From: Siphonodentalium dalli
Taxonomy: Eukaryota; Mollusca; Scaphopoda; Gadilida; Siphonodentaliidae
Direction of reading: 5' to 3'
Assembly: GCA_032622095.1 (NCBI GenBank)
Contig: CP136062.1
Span: 130,465,282 to 130,529,281 of the forward strand
Length of the DNA stretch: 64,000 nucleotides
A program made the translations under genes and the position numbers. The notes under the pieces are model-generated. The model did not search any database. It saw nothing but the letters and a program-made list of their open reading frames with translations, and was not told where the DNA came from. Shown here piece by piece: positions 24,266-33,930 of the stretch; position 1 is the first letter of the stretch; every line of letters begins with the position of its first letter.

Positions 24266-25144
24266 CTAGCAGGTTAGCCCGCCACTGGCGTGGTTGTCAG
24301 AAACATGACTTTTTTTTTCTTTTTTTTTATTATGCCTTTTTTAATATATTTTTTTTCAATGAGTTAATTTTGTCTTTTTAATCAAGAGAAATGATGGTAC
24401 CCGTCCCTAAAAGAGGTATGATTTACGGAACATCTGGCGGAAAAACTGACCCGATGAAAATATCCACCCTTCCTAGGAACGACAGACATGATGGTACCCA
24501 TCCCTAGGGCGGAAAAACTGACCCGATGAAATTCTCCCCCGTCCCTAAAAGAGGTATGATTCGATGAAAATCTCCCCCGTTCATAGGAACGACAGACATA
24601 AGAATCACACGACACGCATTTGTTGTTTTCCAATGAGTTAATTCTGCCTTTTTAATCAAGATAAATGCATTCCGGTTCCGGTGCGTTTTGTGATTCAATG
24701 AAAATCTCCCCCTTTCCTAGGAACGACAGACATAAGAATCACACGACACGCATTTGTTGTTCTCCAATGAGTTAATTCTGCCTTTTTAATCAAGATAAAT
24801 GCATTCCGGTTCCGGTGCGTTTTGCATCCGTAGTTTCATACGCATTCGTACGCATATGTGACCGTTTAGCAACGCCGATGGCAATACAGAGCGTTACTCG
24901 GTTAACAACGTCAAATTTGGTCAATATAAAGAGCGTGACTGCCTTAAACCCCCGCAGTGCCGAGGACGGTGATTTTGATGATTGGGAGTGGAGAATGAGT
25001 GCTCAGAGCTTCTCCAAAACGCCGCGACGACGATTCCCGTGGGATTTTCACCATTAAATGGGAAGTTTGAGCTCAATCGAGCCAGCCGTTTTCGATTCTA
25101 TAGAGGACAAATATATATACGGAAGTCTCAAATTATATAGTAGA
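24266..25144 (-). mobile_element. Non-autonomous Helitron, distinct family
   Basis: On the minus strand it begins TCTACTATATAATTTGAGAC at 25144. It ends with a hairpin around CCACGCCAGTGG, then CGGGCTAACCTG and CTAG (24266-24269). The body differs from its neighbours. Two near-identical blocks hold CCTAGGAACGACAGACAT and AATCACACGACACGCATTTG, and the word CAATGAGTTAATTNTG occurs three times. Only the termini and layout are shared with the other families. Confidence 0.75.
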
Positions 25145-25678
25145 TAGCCGATGAGCCCGACGTTGTCCGGGCTATTCAAAAACCAAATTTCAAGTCGATA
25201 GCTCTACCCAGCCCGAAAGTCGATAGCTCCACCCGTTTCCGAGATCTGGTCTGCGCGTGCGCGAAGCTGGCGTCGCACGGGCTCGGCGACCCGATACAAT
25301 TCGTATCCGGGGCAAGATACATTCACATAACAAATTTCAAGTCGATAGCTCCACCCGTTTCCGAGATCTCGTCTGCGCATGTGCGAAGCTGGCATCGCAC
25401 GGGCTCGGCGACCCGATAAAATTCGTATCCGGGGCAAGATACATTCACATAGCAAATTTCAAGTCGATAGCTCCACCCGTTTCCGAGATCTCGTCTGCGC
25501 ATGCGCTGCACGGGTGTCGCACGGGCTCGCCAATACGACAACGACGACCGCCTGGTCAAACTACACACAAGTACCAAGTTTCGTCCCGATCGGTCTAGAA
25601 TCGTAGATTTGTATAAATGACATACAGACATACAGAAAAACATACAGACAAACAGAGGTCTTCAAAATATATATGAGA
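25145..25678 (-). mobile_element. Non-autonomous Helitron, third family
   Basis: On the minus strand it begins TCTCATATATATTTTGAAGA at 25678, preceded by A. It ends with the hairpin AGCCCGGACAACGTCGGGCT, then CATCGG and CTA (25145-25147). The terminal G expected of CTAG is missing where it joins the next element. The body has three ~120-bp modules with TCAAGTCGATAGCTCCACCC, TTTCCGAGATCTCGTCTGCG and ATTCGTATCCGGGGCAAGAT. A near relative lies at 27193-27750. Confidence 0.78.
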
Positions 25679-26090
25679 TTGATAATGAACAGGTCATCCT
25701 TAACGTATTGTTGGAAATGAGACGACGCGTGAAGTTTAAGGGACTGTATACAAAACACGCGTATTGAGTTGTAAAAGTGGTACGAAATAATGATGGTGCG
25801 TCAACGCTCTTATCCGTGGTCGTTTTGCGAAAGGACTTAAAGCCATACGGATAGATTTACGACCAGCAATAGCTATCCGTATTCGTAATCGTAATTGTAA
25901 GGATGCGAAAGGTCTTTACTGTTGCTAAATTACTTGGTGAATCAAAGCAATATGTCTGAACGCAGTGTCACGAATCTATGGTATTTTCTTACATTTGAAC
26001 CTTCCTTTTCCTTGATTGAAATTCACGAGTAACATATTGTTTCAGTTGTAACGTGTATGATCACAATCGTTTAAAGATAGTCTACCTATC
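25679..26090. other. Non-coding stretch, nothing recognised
   Basis: A+T-rich sequence between a Helitron and a LINE remnant. No supported feature. Confidence 0.5.
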
Positions 26091-26094
26091 AAAC

Positions 26095-26715
26095 GACTAC
26101 CAACGGAAATGGGCTAGGAAACACTCTCAGAAAGAAGACAAATGAAGAGATTCATACTTTTTCATAACATTGTCAATCACAGAGTGTCCAAATATTTAGT
26201 TGACTTACTTCCCCCAAAATGTTCCGACATAAGCGACCACGATACTAGATTTGCATCAAACTTTATACATTTTAAACCCAAAACAAAAAGAATGGAGTCA
26301 ACTTTCATGCCCAAGTGTGTAAAAAAAAAAACTGGAATGCAACCAAAATTAAGACTTGAGACCTGCCCCTTCAACGTTATCTAAACACATTTAAACCTCA
26401 AACACCCAAACCACACAAGAACTACTATGTCGGAAAGCGGACTGAAAATATATATCACGGTAGATTACGATCCGAATGTAGCAACCTCCTATCAGGTCAG
26501 GTTCTAAATCACATTGCAAATTCCAAAGACTGCATTTGTGGAAACGGAGAAGAAAATGCCTTCCAATTATTTCTTTGATTGTTACCTACATTCAACCCCA
26601 AGAATTCGCCTATTAAATAAATTACTTCCTTATAATATTTACTCACTAAATATTAGCTTTTTGGAGAACCTGCTCTACGTGATTGCGACAACGAATTTGT
26701 TTTCGTTGCTGTAGA
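26095..26715 (+). pseudogene. Decayed LINE C-terminal region
   Basis: Readable pieces are RLPTEMG-stop-ETLSERRQ (26095 on), HNIVNHRVSKYLVDLLPP (26160-26215) and, after a frame change, DCICGNGEENAF (26531-26566). A further frame change gives YFFDCYLHSTPRIRLLNKLL (26566-26630). The ETLSERR, YLVDLLPP and CxCG...HxxxxC segments occur in this order in LINE ORF2 C-termini. Stops and shifts show it is dead; the RT core and 3' tail are not seen. Confidence 0.75.
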
Positions 26716-27155
26716 TTCATTCATCCGTGAGACAAAACAAGGTTCTTTTGACCAACTCACGCAAATAATTGTATAAGCCAGCATGTTGACTTATACAAAC
26801 ACGACTTTCAACTAATACATATACAAACTCGAGATTGACCCGGGGGGGGGACGACCGGTGATATATACTGTGTATATGTTCAACTTGCTTTTGTTGCTTT
26901 GCCATTTTCTTTGTTTATTTGTCAGTGTAATAACAAACGGAAGAGGAGGTACTCATAAGTGAGACAGCACTTGTCCTCCAATCCCATTGTCTATAAAAAT
27001 TGTATGTGTCATTTACTATGTGCTATCAAAATAGACAAATAAATATGATAACACTAAACTAGATGGTTCATCTCTTCTTTTTTTTTTTAGTATAGTTCCA
27101 GGCATGTTCAAAGAGCAACGCTCGGCAATGTTTCAGAGACTTATATATAACATGC
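26716..27155. other. Non-coding stretch, nothing recognised
   Basis: Includes G8 near 26841 and T10 near 27080. No supported gene. Confidence 0.5.
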
Positions 27156-27192
27156 TACTGTGCCATATCTGCTATATATAATTTATATTATA

Positions 27193-27750
27193 CTAGCCGA
27201 TGAGCCCGACGTTGTCCGGGCTATTGAAAAACCAAATGTCAAGTCGATAGCTCTACCCAGCCCGACGTTGTCCGGGCTATTCAAAAACCAAATTTCAAGT
27301 CGATAGCTCTACCCGTTTCCAAGATCTGGTCTGCGCATGCGCGAAGCTGGCATCGCACGGGCTCGGCGACCCGATAAAATTCGTATCCGGGGCAAGATAC
27401 ATTCACATAGCAAATTTCAAGTCGATAGCTCCACCCGTTTCCGAGATCTCGTCTGCGCATGCGCGACGCTGGTGTCGCACAGGCTCGGCGACCCGATAAA
27501 ATTCGTATCCGGGGCAAGATACATTCACATAGAAAATTTCAAGTCGATAGCTCAACCCGTTTCCGAGATCTCGTCTGCGCATGCGCGAAGCGGGCGCCGC
27601 ACGGGCTCGCCAATACGACAACGACGACCGCCTGGTCAAACTACACTCACGTACCAAGTTTCGTCCCGATCGGTCGAGAATCGTAGATTTGTATCAATGA
27701 CATACATACAGACAGACAGACAAACAGAGGTCTTCAAAATATATATGAGA
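27193..27750 (-). mobile_element. Non-autonomous Helitron (same family as 25145-25678)
   Basis: The minus-strand 5' end is TCTCATATATATTTTGAAGA at 27750. The 3' hairpin AGCCCGGACAACGTCGGGCT is followed by CATCGG and CTAG (27193-27196), then T. It has the same ~120-bp modules as the 25-kb copy. The hairpin head phrase AGCCCGACGTTGTCCGGGCT recurs at 27260, an internal partial duplication. Confidence 0.78.
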
Positions 27751-27877
27751 CTAGCCGATGAGCCCGACGTTGCACACGTACCAAGTTTCGTCCCGATCGG
27801 TCGAGAATCGTAGATTTGTATAAATGACAGACAGACATACAAACATACAAACAGAGGTCTTCAAAATATATATGAGA
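27751..27877 (-). mobile_element. Short internally deleted Helitron
   Basis: It is 127 bp, with the same 5' end (TCTCATATATATTTTGAAGA on minus, at 27877) and a 3' CTAG at 27751-27754 shared tightly with the neighbouring element. Only the ACCAAGTTTCGTCCCGATCG block and the termini remain, and the hairpin's second half is lost. Confidence 0.7.
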
Positions 27878-28004
27878 TAACAAGCTACTGTGCCATGTCT
27901 GCTATATATAATTTATATAAATCCCGATTTCAAGACTACAAATAGCTATTGTGTAAATAAAATACAGATAAAACGGAAGATGGGGTATATTATCTATATT
28001 TATA

Positions 28005-29148
28005 TCTATATTTGCGAATGTCTGCTGTCTGTCTGTGTTCTATAGAAATTCACAGGGGACCACCTAGATGGCACAAAGGGGTCAAAACAGGGGTAACTTT
28101 TTACGAGAAAGATAATGGCGCGGGTTAGAATTTTCGCCGATTGCCACCAAACTTATATATAATCTTCCCCATGATATGAGGAATCTAATGGTATGGTTTA
28201 AATGTGTCAACAGTCGCGCCGTTCGAGTCAGGGATACCAAAATTTATCAAAAATAATTTTAGCGCCGACTTCCACCAAATTGATGCACATTCTTCTGAGA
28301 TCTTCTCCGTGATACAAGGAATCTTTTTGTGTGATTTAAAGACGCCAAATTGGTGTCGTTTGGATGAGAGATTTGGGGGGGGGGGGGGGTAGTCAATCTG
28401 ATAAGAATTGGTTTAGTCGCCGATTGCCACCAAACTCATACAAAATCATCCCCATGGTATGAGGTGTCTAATGGTTGCGCTTAAAGCTGTCAAACGTGGC
28501 GTCATTCGAGTCAGGGGTGCAGCACTGAAATGGAGAGGGGCACCAAAATTGATACACAATATTATTAGCGCCAATTTTCACCAAATTGATGCACATTCTT
28601 ATCCATGATATGAGGAATCTACTCGTGTGATTTTAAGGACGTCATATTGGTGCTGTTTTGGTGAGAGATGGGGGTGGGGTGGGCACTAAATTTGATAAAA
28701 ATTTGTTTAGTCGCGGATTAGCACCAAACTTACAAATAATAATCTCCATGATATCATGAGTCTAATTGTGTGGTTTAAAAATGTCAAAAGTGGGGCCATT
28801 CGATTCAGAGGTGCCTAGAGGGTGAGATTGACACAAAAATTGATAAACAATATGTCTAGCGCCGATTTCCACCTGATTGTTACATATTCTTCTCCGTGAT
28901 ACGAGTAATCTAACCATGTGGTTTAAATGCGCCAAATTGGTGCCATATGGGTGAGAGATGTGCAATGGTAGCCCTAAATTTGATACGAATTTGTATACTC
29001 GCCAATTTTCACCAATGTTATATAAGTTCATCTCTATAATGAGTCTTGAGTCCGAAATAGAGACGGGAGGGTCACCAAACTGATAAAAATATGTTTAGTG
29101 CCAATTACCATCAAACTCACACACGTTCTTTTCAAATGATACAATGAA
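28005..29148 (+). mobile_element. Helitron 5' part with alternating modules
   Basis: It begins TCTATATTTGCGAATGTCTG after an A, followed by a GTCT microsatellite. Two module types alternate. Type A has GATTGCCACCAAACT with CCCCATGATATGAGG (28135, 28419, 28713, 29001). Type B has GCGCCGACTTCCACCAAATT with CTCCGTGATACGAGG (28262, 28568, 28859). The higher-order period is about 285-305. No 3' end is seen before the next 5' end at 29149. Confidence 0.6.
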
Positions 29149-30704
29149 TCAAATATTTGCGAATATCTGTCTGTGTTCTATATATGACTTTAAGGGTACA
29201 ATCGAGATGGCACCAAGGCGGTCTAATAGGGGTAACTTTTTACGAGTAAGATAATGGTGCGGGTTAAAATTTTCTAAAGTGACGTTGTGGTGTCAGGGGA
29301 GGGGCTATTTTTAGCGCAGATTTCGACCAAATTGATATATTATTCTTCTCCGTGATACGAGGAATATAATCGTGTGATTTAAAGACGCCAAATTGGTGCG
29401 GTTTGGGTGAGAGATGGGGGGGGGGTAATGACTATGATAATAATTTTTAGCACTAATTCCACCAAATGCATGCACGTTCTTCTCTAATGATATATAATGA
29501 ATTAAATCACATTTGGTGTCGTTTGGGTCATGGATGGCGAGAGGTGATTCACTAGCATTGATAAGATTGTTCAATTGACCGGTATCCAACAAAGTTATAT
29601 ATAGTCATCTCTCAGACCATCTCCATATCGTTCTAAGGAGTTTTTGCCATTCCAATTTCACAATCTCGACAAATGGTGACCGAAGTCACTTGAACAATTA
29701 TATCTTCTCAACTGTCATATTTATATGGGATGGAAATCAGGGCATTCCTATAATGATCTAGCAAAACAGGTAATATAAGAAAGCATTCAAAGTATATTTA
29801 TATCATTCTATTTAAGAGATACATATATTCTTGCAAACTGAGGAACCTTGAATCGTCAGACGATTGCATATTAGAATGGCTCATGTATATTATAACACCA
29901 TTGAGTCTGTCCCATTCAAAATAGTTTCCACAAAAAAAGTTACAATTGTCAAGAGATATGGCAATGTAGAGCAGGCCTGTTCAAAATAGTGGTCACAGTG
30001 TGCAGTCAAATATGGTTACTTCTGAGCTAAAAGAAAACGCAGACCGTATCACATGACTTTTTCAGGATCCTCCAATATAATTGCCTGATACAGAGGATTT
30101 CTTTCACTTTTTAGAACAGACTCATCGCCTAACATAAACAACTCAAAATCTCGCTCTGTGTCGGGCACATGTAGCTGCTATACCTTCATAGCATCATTTC
30201 TTTAAACTGAAAATGATTAGCCAGTATATAGCACACGCACAGAGGAGCACCGTGACATTTCTTTAAAACATCTGTATCTTCATGAAGATATGATAACCAG
30301 CTGCAGGTGTCCTCAAAATCTTTTTCTAACCCACTATATTGATTGATACTCTCTATGTAAAACACAATCGTCGTCTTTTATTTTTTCGAACTAATGTGTT
30401 TATGATGTTCATGTTTAATGCTATAACGTCTGAATTATACGCAGTTATAAATAAATAAATACTTCTTTATTGGCGGGACGGATTAAACGCGATAAACAAA
30501 ATGACAATCGCTCCGACCCGACAAGCTGAGCCACTACTTATATTCCACGTGTAAGAATCATGTTTTGGGATGTCATTTGGATATACAATTTATGAGAATA
30601 CGTGTAACGCTTTGAGAGCAAGAGTATTCTCTATTCCCACCAAATATCAACAGCATGCAGAGGGCTTCACTTTAACCTGGGCAGCGCCGGTATAACCCTG
30701 CTAG
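29149..30704 (+). mobile_element. Helitron of the same family, with 3' end
   Basis: The start TCAAATATTTGCGAATATCTG repeats the beginning of the preceding unit, followed by the same TCTGTCTGTGTTCTATA and GGGGTAACTTTTTACGAG blocks. Further A/B modules run to about 29610. The 3' end has hairpin ACCTGGGCAGCGCCGGT (30675-30691), then ATAACCCTG and CTAG at 30701-30704, followed by T. The interior (29620-30650) is A+T-rich with no Rep/helicase frame. Confidence 0.6.
30450..30560 (-). mobile_element. Retroelement 3' tail fragment
   Basis: The minus strand ends GCCAATAAAGAAGTATTTATTTATTT, an AATAAA followed by an ATTT repeat, as in LINE or SINE tails. Upstream on the same strand is GTGGCTCAGCTTGTCGG, slightly like a tRNA A-box. 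It lies within the Helitron interior. Confidence 0.4.
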
Positions 30705-30825
30705 TTTGTCTATAAAGGCATAATTAAGTGGTTTATTTCTGTCGTAATTTGCGGTAAATATCTTAGCTGATCAGCATTTTTTTCTTCTTGATTGAGTGTG
30801 CTAACAAGATATAGTATTTCTGCAG

Positions 30826-31176
30826 AGCAATAGAGCGGTTTTTAACCAATATGGTGTAGATCCAACATGTCAACTTTGTAATGCCGCTCCAGAAACCCGT
30901 CAACACACAGTAGCAGAGTGCAGAATGTATGGTGATGCTAGAAAGAAGACAAAGAGAAAACTACAACTTCATTTAATCTATCTTGAAGATGAACAATTGC
31001 TTGAAGATCCCAACTTCTTCACTCATCTGACGCTTGATGCTACACACGATAGAGTCCTGTGGCATTATCAGCCAACGATTGATGAACTGAAAATGATTGA
31101 GCTTTACAGCAGAGAGCTGATTCAGAAGATAATTGTACAGAGGTCGGCGATGTTGAAAGCCAAACTATTTACATAA
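30826..31176 (+). pseudogene. LINE C-terminal fragment with C2HC motif
   Basis: The frame from 30826 reads SNRAVFNQYGVDPTCQLC, then NAAPETRQHTVAECRMYGDA, and on to a stop after AKLFT. The C-x2-C-x8-H-x4-C motif following a basic, aromatic stretch is typical of LINE ORF2 C-termini. The frame is open for 117 codons but lacks the RT core, so it is a 5'-truncated remnant. TTTCTGCAG just upstream could be mistaken for a splice acceptor; truncation explains the boundary better. Confidence 0.72.
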
Positions 31177-31243
31177 ACTTATGAGTCTGAGTCAGCCCAC
31201 TATCTATGTTTATGTGTATTATTATTATTATTATTATTCGTAA
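30826..31243 (+). mobile_element. 5'-truncated LINE 3' end
   Basis: A LINE C-terminal coding fragment (30826-31176) is followed by a ~50-base UTR and an ATT repeat at 31218-31240, the simple-repeat tail of many CR1/L2-like LINEs. Confidence 0.72.
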
Positions 31244-31675
31244 TGGTCTAGCAATCATCTGAGATCATTAATCAATGAATGAACAAATATCATGATCGCA
31301 TCTTCAATTATTCGTATTCGGATTCTACAGTGATTCTTTCTCAGTCCTGGATCAGAACATTTGGAAGGAAAATCTCAACGCTGTAGCAGCGGTACCTCGA
31401 CAACTAACGGGGGAATCTACACAAGACAAGACAAGACAAGGTAGAGTTCCCCTTGTTACGCTTTTTGGTATTCTCCGAACGTTTTCGCGCGAATCTCGGT
31501 TATAAAAGTTACCACTAAAACTATCCCGCAAATGTGATAAGAAATTATATATATAATTTATATTAATTGATAGAAACTTTTCCGGACAGGTGTCCTCGAT
31601 TTACATGTATTATTTTATACTCAGGAATCAAAACAAAACTTATGGGAAGAGATAGAACCTCTTTAATTAACAATG
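31244..31675. other. Non-coding stretch with ACAAG repeat
   Basis: A four-unit ACAAG microsatellite lies at 31417-31440. Nothing else recognised. Confidence 0.5.
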
Positions 31676-31850
31676 GGAGTTCGATAGCTCAGTGGTTACC
31701 GTGCTCGACTTGTAAGTTTGTCAACGCACCGGCATGCTTTCGGCGCCCACCGGTGGAATATTGAGTCTCCCGTAACAGTGGATTTGTCGGATTAAACGAC
31801 GACTTACTGTAGAGTCGCCCGCTGTTCAAATCTCGCGCCAAGTTAGGACC
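31676..31850 (+). mobile_element. tRNA-like SINE head (tentative)
   Basis: TAGCTCAGTGGTTA at 31685-31698 matches the pol III A-box of tRNA genes. A B-box-like GTTCAAATCTC lies at ~31834, too far for an intact tRNA. No cloverleaf can be drawn confidently. It could be a decayed tRNA-derived SINE or chance. Confidence 0.35.
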
Positions 31851-32070
31851 CTTGAGCAAGGTCATTACGCCACAGGGTGGTGTGAGCTGTATTATAGTTT
31901 TTCATGTTAGAGCGGACGATCGATAATCCACTGGGCGAATGTATTATGGTTAGGTATTTTTTCGTACTCGAGTATAAACCGTACCGATAGAGTGACGATA
32001 GTCCAACAAAGATTAGCACAATCATGTGTTTACGTCACCGGTGTAATTGTGGGGACATATTTCTATTATG

Positions 32071-32888
32071 AAGGTTCGCTATCCCGAAGGTCCACTATTC
32101 CGAAGGTGTTCTATTCTTAATACTTGTTATTTCGAAGGTTCACTATTCCGAAGGTTCGCTATTCCGAGGGTTCTCTATTCCGAAGGTTTTTGTTATTTTT
32201 AGGTTAAGTCTATATTCTAAAGTATTGAGAGGGTTCATTATCACGAAGATTCTTTTTATGGAGTGTGCGCTCACATCCGAACTGATCTTGCGCGCATACC
32301 GATACAGATACAGGAGGAAATAACTTAGAACATTAAATGTGATTTTTGTTTTGTTTTCGCGGGTTTTCTTGAGATTTAATGTGATTACGTGGGCCCATAG
32401 CCCATACCTTTGAATTATTGGCATATAATATGAATGTTGTGGTATATATGGACCCTCCTGCATTGGGACATGACACAGGTACAGTTGACTTAAGTGCTGT
32501 TCTGTGCGGGCTCCAATTTGGGGTTCAATATTTTAAGGGCCAAATTTTATAATTTTATGGGCTCATACCTTTGAACTCTGGGCATATAATATGAATATTT
32601 GGGGGCATGGCAGCCATGGCTCTATTCCGAAGGTTCACTATCCCGAAGGTACACTATTCCGAAATTTCTCTGAATGTTTGCTATTCCGAAGGTTCACCAA
32701 TCCGAAGGTTCGCTATTCCGAAGGTTCTCTATTCCTAATGTTTTTGTTATTTTAAGGTTAATTCTATTTTCTAAGTATTCAGAGGGTTCAATATCACGAA
32801 GATTCTTTTTATGAAGGAAATAACTTAAAACATTAAATGTGATTTTGTTTTGTTTTCGCGGGTTTTCTTGAGTTTAATGTCATTACGT
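32071..32888 (+). repeat. Duplicated block with CTATTCCGAAGGTTC repeats
   Basis: Two copies, 32071-32388 and 32621-32888. Each starts with several ~15-base CTATTCCGAAGGTTC units. Each continues through AGAGGGTTCATTATCACGAAG-like sequence to ATAACTTAGAACATTAAATG and TTCGCGGGTTTTCTTGAG. The spacer also carries a diverged duplicate of CATACCTTTGAA..GGCATATAATATGAAT. The repeated sequence is non-coding. Confidence 0.75.
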
Positions 32889-33371
32889 ATTACCTTATTT
32901 ATCATTACATATTCACGCCAAGCAGCCAAGCAGCCAAGCTATGTTTCCATGCGATTTAATGTCATTACGTGTGACCTAATATCTCAATAATCTGAGGCAA
33001 GAGTACGCCTGCTAAAGGCGAATTATAACAGTGGGGCTATAACGCTCAATGAATACTGGAGGCTATAACAAACTGTGCAGCAGAATATCGCTGAATAGAC
33101 GAGTATGAGATGAGCCTAACTGCAATTGTGACTTTGTTTAAAGGCCCACTTAATTTTCGAGTCACTGATTTTTGTTATAGTATATACGGTTTTAATAACA
33201 ATTTATGCCATAAAATTTGAGATAAAATACTATAATTCATCACCATTTGAAACGCAGAATAATTCTATCTCCTAGTTTGAAACACCTTTAAAAAACCGCG
33301 ACAAGTCGTGCGTCGTATATATAGGAATTAGCAACTAAAATATCCTCTTCGGCTTTCTATAGATTTCAACG

Positions 33372-33930
33372 TAATTTGATACTTAGGGGTATTTGTGTCT
33401 GGGAAGTGTTTTGGAAGTGTCAAATCGTGACCCCGATATGATCTTGACCTTTAAAACTGTCAATGCAAGGTCAATTTGAGTAAAACGGACGAATTTCAGC
33501 GCAATTTGATACCTAAGGATACTTTTGTCCGGGGAGTGTTTTGAACGGGTCAAATCGTGACCTCGGCGTAACCTTGACCTTCATTGTGGTCAATCAAATG
33601 TAAAATCGGGTAAAACGGATGGATTTCGACGAAATTTGATACCTATGGGTACTTTTGTCGGGGGAGTGTTTTGGACGGTCAAATGATGACTCCGACCTTG
33701 CCTTGACCTTCAAAATTGTTAATTGAAGGTCAAGTGGGGTAAAACGGACGGATTTCGACGAAATTTGATACCTAGGGGTATTTTTCTCCGGGGCGGGGGT
33801 GTTTTGGACGGGTCAAATCATGACCCTGACCTGACCTTGACATTCGAAATAGTCAATTCAAGGTCAAATCGCGCCTTTCGCCGGAAATCAGATGGGAAAC
33901 AGCCCGGACGAAGTCGGGCCCATCAGCTTG
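33372..33930 (+). mobile_element. Helitron, 5'-truncated
   Basis: Four modules of GATACCTAGGGGTACTTTTGTC, GGACGGGTCAAATC and AAAACGGACGGATTTCGACG type match the Helitrons at 11 and 22 kb. The 3' end is the hairpin AGCCCGGACGAAGTCGGGCC, then CATCAG and CTTG (33927-33930, a changed CTAG) followed by T. The TC 5' end is not present. Exact TCAAGGTCA lies at 33858-33866. Confidence 0.72.

Larger units (their letters stand above)
27156..27919 (+). repeat. ~36-bp direct repeat flanking two Helitrons
   Basis: GCTACTGTGCCATATCTGCT plus ATATATAATTTATAT lies just left of the Helitron pair (27156-27191). It lies again just right of it (27884-27919) with one change. Removing the Helitrons would leave a two-unit tandem repeat, so they probably inserted at its junction. 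Helitrons themselves do not make such duplications. Confidence 0.65.

Noticed and set aside
30811-30830. Splice acceptor TTTCTGCAG before the C2HC frame
   Set aside because: The downstream frame is a LINE C-terminus with its own ATT tail; 5' truncation explains the boundary.
31685-31757. Functional tRNA gene
   Set aside because: Only the A-box fits; no T-arm at the right spacing and no acceptor stem.
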